NCBI RefSeq assembly: GCF_030730925.1
Contig: NZ_JAVAMB010000019.1
Location: forward strand, 1-64,000
DNA: 64,000 bases
Direction of reading: 5' to 3'
DNA from: Flavobacterium sp. DG2-3
Lineage (GTDB): Bacteria; Bacteroidota; Bacteroidia; Flavobacteriales; Flavobacteriaceae
Shown: one piece after another, positions 8,359 to 16,702 of the stretch
How positions within the stretch are numbered: position 1 is the stretch's first letter
How the letters are laid out: every line of letters starts with the position of its first letter
The notes under the pieces: model-generated
Seen by the model: the letters and a program-made list of their open reading frames with translations, nothing else
Told to the model about the DNA's origin: nothing
Databases searched by the model: none
Position numbers and translations under genes: made by a program

Positions 8359-10095
8359 ATGGCAGAGAGAATCGTAGTAGACCCTATTACACGTATTGAA
8401 GGACATTTGAGAGCCGAAGTAGAAATCTCAGATGGAACGATAAAAGAAGCTTTTTTATCTTCTACAATGGTTAGAGGCTTAGAAAATATTGTAAAAGATA
8501 GAAATCCAAAAGATGTTTGGGCATTTGTACAAAGAACTTGCGGTGTTTGTACTGCGACACATGCTACAGCATCAGTGAGATCAGTAGAAGATGCATTGGG
8601 AATTGTTGTCCCGCCAAATGCAGAAATTGTAAGAAACATTATGCTTGGTGCTTTGTACTTACACGATCACGTAGTGCATTTTTATCACCTGCATGCTTTT
8701 GATTGGGTAGATGTTTTAAGTGGTCTAAATGCAGATCCTGTGAAAACATCTCAATTAGCACAGTCCATTTCTAACTGGCCTAAAAGTTCTCCAGGCTATT
8801 TCTCAGATTTACAAAAACGACTTAAAAAATTTGTTGCCAGCGGTCAGTTAGGCATTTTTGCCAATGGTTATTGGGGACATCCTCAAATGAAACTGCCTCC
8901 TGAAGCCAATTTAATGGCTACAGCTCATTATCTCGAAGCTTTAGAATGGCAAAAAGAAATTGTAAAAGTGCACGCTATTTTTGGAGGTAAAAATCCGCAT
9001 CCCAATTTCTTAGTGGGCGGAATGGCCTGCTCGATAAATCTAGATGATGCCAGTGGATTAAACGCAGAAAGATTGGCATTTGTTAGACAACTGTTAGAAG
9101 ACGGAAAACGATTTGTTGAACAAGTTTATGTACCAGATGTTTTAGCAATTGCAGGTTTTTATAAAGATTGGGGAGCTATTGGAGGCTTTCATAATTTTAT
9201 GTCTTTTGGAGATTTTCCAACTCAGGGATATAATAATACCAACATGAATACTTTCAAATTCCCTTCTGGTGTTATTTTAAATAAAGATCTAACAAAAGTT
9301 CATGACTTAGACCTAAGAGATTTAAAAACGGTTGAAGAATACGTAAACAACTCTTGGTACGATTATGAAGGTGAAGGAAATACAGGAAGACAGCCTTGGA
9401 GCGGCGAAACGAAGATTAATTACACTGGTCCAAAACCTCCATATACGCATTTAAATGTAGATCAGAAATACAGTTTTATCAAAACCCCTAGATGGAAAGG
9501 TCATGCGATGGAAGCTGGTCCGCTAGCGCGAATGCTGGTTGGTTACGCATCAGGAAGGGAAGAATTTAAAGATATCATAGACTCGACATTATCGACTTTA
9601 CAAATTCCTGCTGCAGCCTTATTTTCAACTTTAGGAAGAACTGCTGCCAGAGCTTTAGAATCAAAATTAGTAGCAGAATGGAATCTGGAATTCTTTGATG
9701 CTTTAATTCAGAATATCAAAAATGGAGATACAAAAATGGCCAATATGGAGAAATGGGAAACCTCAACATGGCCAAAAGAATCTCAAGGAGTCGGGCTTGT
9801 AGAAGCTCCTAGAGGTGCTTTAAGCCATTGGATTGTTATCAAAAATGGAAAAGTTGCCAACTATCAGCAAGTAGTTCCTTCAACATGGAATGCTTCACCT
9901 AGAGATCCAAAAGGACAGCGATCTCCTTATGAAAGCAGTTTATTGAATACGCCAGTTGCAAATCCAGATTTGCCATTAGAAATCATTAGAACTATTCACT
10001 CTTTTGATCCTTGTATTGCTTGTGCAGTTCACTTATACGATGAAAACGGCAACATTATTAAAGAAGTAAACGATATTTCAATTTGCACTATTTAA
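8359..10095 (+). CDS. hyaB: [NiFe]-hydrogenase large subunit
   Basis: This is the catalytic subunit of the H2-oxidising enzyme, 578 residues. The N-terminal nickel ligands are C61 and C64 in RTCGVCTATHA. The C-terminal pair lies in DPCIACAVH (C552 and C555). H558 should be the cleavage point, so about 20 residues (from LYDENG onward) would be removed by the protease encoded two genes downstream after nickel insertion. It has no signal of its own and would be carried across the membrane by the Tat signal of the small subunit. The gap to the small-subunit gene is 16 bases. Confidence 0.97.
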   Translation: MAERIVVDPITRIEGHLRAEVEISDGTIKEAFLSSTMVRGLENIVKDRNPKDVWAFVQRTCGVCTATHATASVRSVEDALGIVVPPNAEIVRNIMLGALYLHDHVVHFYHLHAFDWVDVLSGLNADPVKTSQLAQSISNWPKSSPGYFSDLQKRLKKFVASGQLGIFANGYWGHPQMKLPPEANLMATAHYLEALEWQKEIVKVHAIFGGKNPHPNFLVGGMACSINLDDASGLNAERLAFVRQLLEDGKRFVEQVYVPDVLAIAGFYKDWGAIGGFHNFMSFGDFPTQGYNNTNMNTFKFPSGVILNKDLTKVHDLDLRDLKTVEEYVNNSWYDYEGEGNTGRQPWSGETKINYTGPKPPYTHLNVDQKYSFIKTPRWKGHAMEAGPLARMLVGYASGREEFKDIIDSTLSTLQIPAAALFSTLGRTAARALESKLVAEWNLEFFDALIQNIKNGDTKMANMEKWETSTWPKESQGVGLVEAPRGALSHWIVIKNGKVANYQQVVPSTWNASPRDPKGQRSPYESSLLNTPVANPDLPLEIIRTIHSFDPCIACAVHLYDENGNIIKEVNDISICTI

Positions 10096-10110
10096 TATAA
10101 AATTTACAAC

Positions 10111-10860
10111 ATGCCAACAAAAACTAACGATTATAAAAGAGCTTATATCTGGCAGTTACCGATACGTATTTTTCATTGGATAAATGCTTGGGCAATTACG
10201 GGATTAGTTGCAACAGGTTTTATCATAGGTAATCCGCCGGGTATAATCTCCAAACAAGAAGCAACCAATCAATTTTGGCTTGGTTACATTCGAGAAATCC
10301 ATTTTGCATGTGCCTATTTATTAGTTGCGGTCATGATCTTGAGGGTATATTTTGCTTTTAAAGGAAACAAATACGCGAATTGGCGTGTCTTTTTTCCATT
10401 TAAAAAAGAAGGTTTTAAAAGAATGTGGCATGTTGTAAAATATGACATTTTTTTACAAAATGAAGAAACAAACGGAGCCCCGAGCGGTGCTGTAGGTCAC
10501 AATAGTGTGGCTGCAGCATCTTATCTGGTGATGTTTATCATGGCATTAATAATGGTTTTTACAGGTTTTGCTATGTATGCGCCAACTTCGACATGGTTTT
10601 TTCCAAAAATGTTTGGTTGGGTTACTGATTTAGCAGGCGGTGATCTCAATGTTAGAACGATACATCATTTTACCACTTGGACATTTATCCTCTTTGCTAT
10701 AGTTCATATCTACTTAGTATTCTTCCACGATTGGCTGGAAGGCTTGGGTGAAACATCTGCAATGGTAAGCGGTTACAAATTTGTACGTACTGAAAGAGTA
10801 AAAACAGAGGAGAACATCAATAATACAGATGAAAATATTGAGCAGGATTTACCATGGTAA
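10111..10860 (+). CDS. hyaC: Ni/Fe-hydrogenase b-type cytochrome subunit
   Basis: This 249-residue integral membrane protein accepts electrons from the small subunit and passes them to the quinone pool. Four hydrophobic segments are visible (about residues 22-42, 64-82, 130-152, 195-215). Likely haem-ligand histidines include H22 (RIFHW), H64 (EIHFA) and those in TIHHFTTW and IVHIYLVF. It follows the large subunit by 15 bases in the usual order small-large-cytochrome. Confidence 0.93.
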   Translation: MPTKTNDYKRAYIWQLPIRIFHWINAWAITGLVATGFIIGNPPGIISKQEATNQFWLGYIREIHFACAYLLVAVMILRVYFAFKGNKYANWRVFFPFKKEGFKRMWHVVKYDIFLQNEETNGAPSGAVGHNSVAAASYLVMFIMALIMVFTGFAMYAPTSTWFFPKMFGWVTDLAGGDLNVRTIHHFTTWTFILFAIVHIYLVFFHDWLEGLGETSAMVSGYKFVRTERVKTEENINNTDENIEQDLPW

Positions 10861-10890
10861 ACTGCTTTCTAATTTTGATACCAAAGAAAT

Positions 10891-11397
10891 ATGCAAGAAG
10901 ATGTTATTGAAAAAAAGATAGATCATTTCCATACTGATGGAAATGAAATTCTAGTACTAGGAATTGGCAATTATCTTATGGGAGATGAAGGTGTTGGAGT
11001 TCATTTTATAAATCGAATTGACAAAACAAAATTCTCAGAGAATATTTCTTTTATAGATGGCGGTACTGGTGGTTTTACGTTAATTCCTTACATAGAAAAT
11101 CATAGAAAAGTGATTATTGTAGATGCTACAATGGACGGTAAAGAAGAAGGAACAATAACACTTTTAAAACCGCGCTTTTCTGAAGATTTTCCAGTTTCGT
11201 TGAGCGGACACAATTTCGGGCTTAAAGACATGGTCGATATTTTATCGATGCTCGATACCATGCCCGAAATTTATTTATATACAATCACGATACTGAAAAT
11301 GGAACCGATGTCTATGACACTCTCTCCAAAAGTAGATGAAGCCATTCAAAAAGTTACCGATCAAATTGTGACACAAATAGCAAATTTTAAAAACTAA
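10891..11397 (+). CDS. hyaD: hydrogenase maturation endopeptidase (HyaD/HupD family)
   Basis: This protease removes the C-terminal peptide of the large subunit after nickel insertion. It is 168 residues with the family signature GIGNYLMGDEGVG at about 24-36 and the DGGTGG segment near 58-63. It lies 30 bases after the cytochrome gene and is the expected partner for the DPCIACAVH site of the large subunit. Confidence 0.93.
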   Translation: MQEDVIEKKIDHFHTDGNEILVLGIGNYLMGDEGVGVHFINRIDKTKFSENISFIDGGTGGFTLIPYIENHRKVIIVDATMDGKEEGTITLLKPRFSEDFPVSLSGHNFGLKDMVDILSMLDTMPEIYLYTITILKMEPMSMTLSPKVDEAIQKVTDQIVTQIANFKN

Positions 11398-11411
11398 TAA
11401 TTCCCTTTTTT

Positions 11412-13688
11412 TTGATTCCCTCCTTTCAAATAGTAATTTCTGGCATTGTACAAGGCGTTGGTTTCCGACCTTTTGTATACAATTTGGCTATAAAACATGA
11501 TCTGAAAGGTTATGTATCTAATAATCAATTTGGAGTTCTTATAGTTGCGCAAGAAAAAGAAGCGGCTATAATAAGGTTTTATAATGAATTAAAAAGAAGA
11601 TATCCTAAAAATTCGACAGTTCAACATATTGCAATTTCAGAAATTTTAGTTGCAGAAAAATTCGATACCTTTTCGATCAAACCGACAGCAGAAAACATAG
11701 CGGTGAATTCTCTACTTACACCAGATTTTGCAATTTGTGAAAACTGCAAGAAAGAAATTTTAGATTCCAAAAACCGTCGATTTTATTATCCTTTTATAAG
11801 CTGTACGGAATGCGGACCAAGATATGCTATTGCAACTAAATTTCCTTTTGAAAGAGAAAACACTACTTTACAGTCTTTTAAAATGTGTAAAAAATGTCTA
11901 GAGGAATATCACAGTCCAAAAGATATCCGTTTTCATTCTCAAACCAATTCATGCCCTGACTGTGGTGTACAAATTTCACTGACAGATAATGCTGGAAATA
12001 TAATTTTTGGCAGTAATAAAGAAATTTTTAAAACTGTTTCCCAAAAGTTGCATGAAGGTAAAATAATAGCTGTCAAAAATAACAGTGGATATCTGCTTCT
12101 TTGCGATGCAACAAACCCTGATGCTGTTCAAGAACTTCGCAATCGAAAAAAAAGGCAAACTAAACCCTTCGCGGTTTTATTTACAGATCTGCCTCAAATT
12201 GAAAATTATTTACACTATGACAAAACAGAAAAGAATATGCTTCTTTCTGTCCAAGCTCCAATTGTCATTTTATCCATAAAAGAAAAATTAGATTTGGCTC
12301 TACAACAAATAACGCCAAATGTCAATACCGTTGGTGCTATGCTGCCAAACTCTGGAACGCTGTTTTTAATTTCTAAATTGTTTCACAAACCTCTAATTGC
12401 TACGAGTGGTAATTTTAATGGCTCCTCTATCTGTTCTACCACTATTGAAGCTACAAAATCATTACATACAGTCGCTGATTATTTTTTACATCATAATTTA
12501 GAAATTCAACATTCTCAGGATGATTCTGTAATTAAGTTTTCGAATAAGCACAAACAAAAAATAATCTTACGCCGATCTAGAGGTTTTGCTCCTAACCTTG
12601 ATGTTCCTTTATCGAAAAGCACAGATAAAAAAGTGCTCGCTTTAGGAGCCGATCTAAAAAACACGCTCACTTTTACCCAAAATCAACAAGTTTATACTAG
12701 TGAATATATTGGCGATTTATCACATTATGAAACTTATAACAGATTTGAAAACAAAGTACGTAGTTATGCAAATTTCTTCAATTTTTCTCCCGATATAGTC
12801 CTTCATGACCAGCATCCTAATTACGAAAACAATAAAAAAATTAGTGATTTTAAGATTAAAAATGAGACACTGGAAAATTTTAAAATTCAGCATCACGAGG
12901 CTCACTTTTCAGCAATTCTGGCTGAAAAAAAATTGTGGAATAAATCTAAAATATTAGGCGTAATCTGGGATGGAACTGGGTACGGAAGCGAGACAGAAAT
13001 TTTTGGCGGAGAATTTTTTGAATATCTCCGTCAAAAACCAATAAAAAGAATTGCTCATTTGGGGTATTTTTCTTGGATAGCGGGAGATAAAATGGCTAAA
13101 AATCCAAAGATTGCAGCTCTATCTATAAGCAATTGCAACAACCATTTTTGGAAATATTTTAATTCAAACGAAATAAAAATTTATTCAAATCTCATTAAAA
13201 ATAAAACGATTAAATCTTCATCAATGGGAAGATTAATTGATGCCGTTGCATTTGTTTTAGGTTTTCATAATCCGATCTTGTTTGAAGGTGAAGCTGCAAT
13301 GTATTTGGAGAAATTAGCGCAAGAAGCTTACAACAAACCGCACGTTAAATTAAAAGATTATCTACGGGATGAAAACATCAGCAATACAATCCCAACAAAA
13401 AAATTGCTGACACAACTTATTAAAGCTTCGAAGAGTGAGACAAATTGGGAAACTGCCTCTCTAAATTTTCACTACACCTTAGTGAAGTGCATCGAAAAAA
13501 TCGCTCTTTTTTCAAAATCAAAAGAAATTGCTTTTAGTGGCGGTGTATTTCAAAATAGTGTTTTCGTCGATTTAATTATTGATCATTTAAAACCAAAATA
13601 CAAATTACATTTTCATGAAATGTTATCTCCAAATGATGAAAACATATCCTTTGGACAGCTTAATCATTATTTACATTTAAAAAATTAA
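11412..13688 (+). CDS. hypF: carbamoyltransferase HypF
   Basis: HypF uses carbamoyl phosphate and ATP to carbamoylate the C-terminal Cys of HypE. The 758 residues show an N-terminal acylphosphatase domain (GIVQGVGFRPF at 11-21), two Cys4 zinc fingers (CENC/CTEC and CKKC/CPDC, about 109-185), a YrdC-like domain (about 205-380) and a C-terminal Kae1-like domain with HHEAH. The start is a TTG: no ATG lies in frame close upstream, and this start leaves the acylphosphatase domain complete. Its 3' end is 3 bases before the FKBP gene. Confidence 0.95.
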   Translation: MIPSFQIVISGIVQGVGFRPFVYNLAIKHDLKGYVSNNQFGVLIVAQEKEAAIIRFYNELKRRYPKNSTVQHIAISEILVAEKFDTFSIKPTAENIAVNSLLTPDFAICENCKKEILDSKNRRFYYPFISCTECGPRYAIATKFPFERENTTLQSFKMCKKCLEEYHSPKDIRFHSQTNSCPDCGVQISLTDNAGNIIFGSNKEIFKTVSQKLHEGKIIAVKNNSGYLLLCDATNPDAVQELRNRKKRQTKPFAVLFTDLPQIENYLHYDKTEKNMLLSVQAPIVILSIKEKLDLALQQITPNVNTVGAMLPNSGTLFLISKLFHKPLIATSGNFNGSSICSTTIEATKSLHTVADYFLHHNLEIQHSQDDSVIKFSNKHKQKIILRRSRGFAPNLDVPLSKSTDKKVLALGADLKNTLTFTQNQQVYTSEYIGDLSHYETYNRFENKVRSYANFFNFSPDIVLHDQHPNYENNKKISDFKIKNETLENFKIQHHEAHFSAILAEKKLWNKSKILGVIWDGTGYGSETEIFGGEFFEYLRQKPIKRIAHLGYFSWIAGDKMAKNPKIAALSISNCNNHFWKYFNSNEIKIYSNLIKNKTIKSSSMGRLIDAVAFVLGFHNPILFEGEAAMYLEKLAQEAYNKPHVKLKDYLRDENISNTIPTKKLLTQLIKASKSETNWETASLNFHYTLVKCIEKIALFSKSKEIAFSGGVFQNSVFVDLIIDHLKPKYKLHFHEMLSPNDENISFGQLNHYLHLKN

Positions 13689-13691
13689 AAT

Positions 13692-14318
13692 ATGGATATT
13701 TTAGAATTATTAGGACATATTGGTAAGACCGAAGAGAAGGATAAAATTTCGTATTCTGCTGGAGTTGTTATGGCGTTAAGCTTAAAAGATATTGGTTTTG
13801 AAGAAGTCATGTATGAGGATTTTGCAGACGGAATGAAATCTGTTTTTGAAAAGTCTACTGAAAAAATTTCACCCAAACGTTCTATTGAAATTTTTAATAA
13901 TTATGTGGCACTTCTACAAGAAGAATTAAAAGTGAAAAATGCCGAAATCGGAAGTGCTTTTCTAACAAAAAATGCTTTAAAGGAAAATATCATCACACTA
14001 CCAAGCGGTCTTCAGTATGAGATCTTAGAAAAAGGAACTGGCGAAATTCCGAAGCACTCAGATACCGTAAGTGTTATTTATGAAGGTTATTTATTAAACA
14101 AAAATGTTTTCGATTCTACTAAAGATTCTGGCCCACAAAAAATACAGATTTCGCAAACTATCAAAGGCTGGCAGGAAGCTTTACAATTAATGCCAGTAGG
14201 ATCGAGTTGGAAAATTTATATTCCGCATGATTTGGCATACGCAGAAATTGGTGCTCCGCCAATGATTCAACCCAATTCTACTTTGGTTTTTACCATTAAG
14301 CTTTTAAATATTATCTAA
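13692..14318 (+). CDS. FKBP-type peptidyl-prolyl isomerase in the hydrogenase operon
   Basis: This 208-residue protein has an N-terminal helical dimerisation region (about 1-100, FKBP_N-like) and a C-terminal FKBP domain (about 108-208). The FKBP domain has the typical VSVIYEGYLL, FDST, GWQEALQLMPVG and YAEIGAPP segments. No signal peptide is seen. It is packed between hypF and hypD with gaps of 3 and 1 bases. In E. coli the FKBP protein SlyD helps HypB with nickel, so a maturation role is plausible. This protein, however, lacks a His/Cys-rich metal-binding tail. Confidence 0.88.
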   Translation: MDILELLGHIGKTEEKDKISYSAGVVMALSLKDIGFEEVMYEDFADGMKSVFEKSTEKISPKRSIEIFNNYVALLQEELKVKNAEIGSAFLTKNALKENIITLPSGLQYEILEKGTGEIPKHSDTVSVIYEGYLLNKNVFDSTKDSGPQKIQISQTIKGWQEALQLMPVGSSWKIYIPHDLAYAEIGAPPMIQPNSTLVFTIKLLNII

Positions 14319-14319
14319 A

Positions 14320-15396
14320 ATGAAATATCTTTCTGAATACCGAAATCCAGAGTTGGTAAAACATTATATAAGCGAAATTCATAAAATAACGACAAAGCCC
14401 TGGAATATAATGGAGATTTGTGGCGGACAGACACATTCACTAGTAAAAAATGGCTTACTCGATTTATTGCCAAAAAATATCCGAATGATTCACGGACCAG
14501 GTTGTCCTGTCTGTGTTACTCCAATTTCATTAATTGACAAAGCCATCGAATTAATGAATCAAGGAGTAATCATGTGTTCTTTTGGAGATATGATTCGTGT
14601 TCCTGGTTCTGTTAAGAGCTTGCTTCAGGCAAAAGCAGAAGGTGGCGAATTGCGTATTTTATATTCGCCACTCGAAGCTGTAAATATTGCTTCTAAAAAT
14701 CCTGATAAAGAAGTCGTTTTTTTTGCCGTAGGTTTTGAGACTACTGCTCCAAGCAATGCTTTAGCGGTACAATATGCCCAAAAACTGGGTTTGACCAATT
14801 TTAGTTTATTAGTTTCTCATGTCTTGGTGCCGCCTGCCATGGAAGCTATTTTGTCTGATGAGTTTTGCACTATTAATGCTTTTTTAGGAGCCGGCCATGT
14901 GTGTACCATTGTTGGCCTTGAAGAATATTATCCAATTGCTGAAAAATATAAAATTCCGATTGTTGTTTCTGGATTCGAGCCTGCTGATATGGTTCAGGCC
15001 ATTTATCATACTATTCTGCAACTTGAAAAAGGCGAATACAAAGTAGAAAACCAATATACAAGATTGGTAAAAGAAGAAGGAAACATTCGGGCAAAAGAAG
15101 TTGTGGATACTGTTTTTACAATTGGAACTCAAGAATGGCGAGGCATTGGCGCTATCGAAAACAGTGGACTTGTAATTCGAGAAGAATACAAAACATATGA
15201 TGCGAATCAAAAGTTTTTGATTCCAACAAACAATAAAAAAGCAAATCAATCGTGTATTGCCGGACAAATTCTAACTGGAAATAAAAGGCCTCATGAATGT
15301 CCTGAGTTTGGAAAGAAATGCAAACCATCCAATCCGCTGGGAGCTCCGATGGTTTCTTCTGAAGGAGCATGCGCAGCCTATTTCAACTATTTATAA
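14320..15396 (+). CDS. hypD: hydrogenase formation protein HypD
   Basis: HypD is the iron-sulfur scaffold on which Fe(CN)2CO is assembled together with HypC and HypE. The 358 residues show CGGQTHS near 33-39, GPGCPVC near 65-71, GFETTAP near 144-150 and the C-terminal cysteines (CIAGQIL, HECPEFGKKC, EGACAAY) that bind the [4Fe-4S] cluster. The start codon is one base after the preceding stop, so the genes are tightly coupled. Confidence 0.96.
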   Translation: MKYLSEYRNPELVKHYISEIHKITTKPWNIMEICGGQTHSLVKNGLLDLLPKNIRMIHGPGCPVCVTPISLIDKAIELMNQGVIMCSFGDMIRVPGSVKSLLQAKAEGGELRILYSPLEAVNIASKNPDKEVVFFAVGFETTAPSNALAVQYAQKLGLTNFSLLVSHVLVPPAMEAILSDEFCTINAFLGAGHVCTIVGLEEYYPIAEKYKIPIVVSGFEPADMVQAIYHTILQLEKGEYKVENQYTRLVKEEGNIRAKEVVDTVFTIGTQEWRGIGAIENSGLVIREEYKTYDANQKFLIPTNNKKANQSCIAGQILTGNKRPHECPEFGKKCKPSNPLGAPMVSSEGACAAYFNYL

Positions 15397-15402
15397 TTTG
15401 TA

Positions 15403-16116
15403 ATGATTGGATTTTTAATTACCATCTATGCAGGTTTAGAGCATGCTTTTGAAGCAGACCATTTATTGGCCGTAAATATTTTGGTCACCAATAGAAGTAA
15501 AATTAAAGATGCTTTAAAAGATGGAATGTATTGGGGAGTTGGCCATACCTCAACTATTTTTATTGTAGGTATTATTATGATTGGGTTTAAAATTTCGATC
15601 AGCGAAAATATCTTCAGTTATCTAGAGGCTGTAGTTGGCTTAATGCTCATTATGCTTGGACTTTATCGTTTGTCTAAAGTTTTTTATAAAAAAGAACATT
15701 CGCATACTTATTATCACAGTCACGAGCATACGCACAGCAATGGAGTTACGCATACTCACATGCATGCCCACACTTATACTCATTCACATCCTATAGCTGC
15801 TTTTCCGCACGATCATTCGGGCAACAAAAATTACAAAACAGCTTTTGGAGTGGGTTTAATTCACGGATTAGCCGGAAGTGGTTCGTTGGTTATTTTAGTG
15901 ATTTCACAGATGAAAACACCTTTAGAAGGATTATTGTACATATTAATTTTTGGTTTAGGATCGATTTTAGGAATGTTCATTGCTGCGGGACTTTTCAGCA
16001 TACCTTTTACCAAAACTATATTGAAATCTGAAAAACTGCAGTATTATCTCATTATCATTTCTTCTGTAATATGTATCATTTTCGGTCTTAAAATTATCTA
16101 TAGCAACTTATTTTAA
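15403..16116 (+). CDS. nickel permease (HoxN/UreH-like) with His-rich loop
   Basis: This 237-residue membrane protein has six or so hydrophobic segments and the nickel/cobalt transporter signature HAFEADH at 14-20. A very His-rich cytoplasmic loop (about residues 98-140, repeats of HTHSH type) suits metal binding. Six bases separate it from hypD, and it ends the operon before a terminator. Uptake of Ni2+ for the hydrogenase is the most likely job. The exact subfamily (UreH, HupE-like or NiCoT) cannot be settled from sequence alone. Confidence 0.85.
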   Translation: MIGFLITIYAGLEHAFEADHLLAVNILVTNRSKIKDALKDGMYWGVGHTSTIFIVGIIMIGFKISISENIFSYLEAVVGLMLIMLGLYRLSKVFYKKEHSHTYYHSHEHTHSNGVTHTHMHAHTYTHSHPIAAFPHDHSGNKNYKTAFGVGLIHGLAGSGSLVILVISQMKTPLEGLLYILIFGLGSILGMFIAAGLFSIPFTKTILKSEKLQYYLIIISSVICIIFGLKIIYSNLF

Positions 16117-16130
16117 AAATAAAAAAACAA

Positions 16131-16172
16131 AAAATGCCTCGACGCTATCCCTAAAGTCGAGGCATTTTTTTT
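16131..16172. terminator. bidirectional terminator of the hydrogenase operon
   Basis: ATGCCTCGAC and GTCGAGGCAT form a 10-bp stem flanked by A and T runs, so it can serve both the rightward hydrogenase operon and the leftward small membrane gene. Confidence 0.85.
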
Positions 16173-16455
16173 AACGTTTAAACGCTGTTGCCACTCCTGT
16201 TACCACACTTGCGGCACCAAAGGCAAATAGACCTGATGCTACTGCATTTTGTCCAGAGAAAAATTGGCTGTCACGAATCGCATCACTAAAGAATGTTCCG
16301 CCTGCAAGGCCAGCAATTAATCCCAAACCGATTGTTCCGATTATCCACCAAGGTTCTGGGTCTGGCGGCAGTGGCGGATTTTTAAAAAAGCGTTTCCACC
16401 ATCCCGGATATTTAGTTCCGCACCATCCCATTGCTAAAAAGAAAGCTGTTTCCAT
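16171..16455 (-). CDS. small two-helix membrane protein of unknown function
   Basis: I do not recognise this 94-residue protein. It has a Trp-rich N-terminal part (MGWCGTKYPGWWKRFF), a Pro-rich linker (NPPLPPDPEPWW), then two Gly/Ala-rich hydrophobic segments at about 36-56 and 69-90. Its stop codon overlaps the T tract of the shared terminator, and it stands alone. It could be a short membrane peptide of phage or toxin type, but nothing in the neighbourhood supports either. Confidence 0.6.
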   Translation of the reverse strand: METAFFLAMGWCGTKYPGWWKRFFKNPPLPPDPEPWWIIGTIGLGLIAGLAGGTFFSDAIRDSQFFSGQNAVASGLFAFGAASVVTGVATAFKR

Positions 16456-16690
16456 TTTATTTATGTTTTAAATAATGCCTACTCATCTGCTTTTCGGCTT
16501 CCGCATTTTTAATAGGATAAAATTAGCAGACACAACTCACAAAGGATCAATATAAATTCCTGTTTTTAAACGGGGAAAAACACCTTTTTTTACTCCTTTC
16601 AATTTCCTTTTCTTAAGTTAATTAATCTTCCTAAGTTTAATTTAATACTATCTTAAGGTGCTTTATTATTCCTTTTTTTTATCGGATAAA

Positions 16691-16698
16691 TAACTTTG
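16691..16698 (+). promoter_or_regulatory. -7 box for the TonB-type receptor gene
   Basis: TAACTTTG matches TAnnTTTG and ends only 4 bases before the ATG at 16703, so the transcript would have almost no leader. No clear -33 TTG is seen. Confidence 0.4.
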
Positions 16699-16702
16699 CC
16701 TC

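Noticed and set aside
14884..15267. 127-codon frame opposite hypD
   Set aside because: It lies fully inside hypD on the other strand, with a Cys/Phe-rich composition typical of shadow frames.
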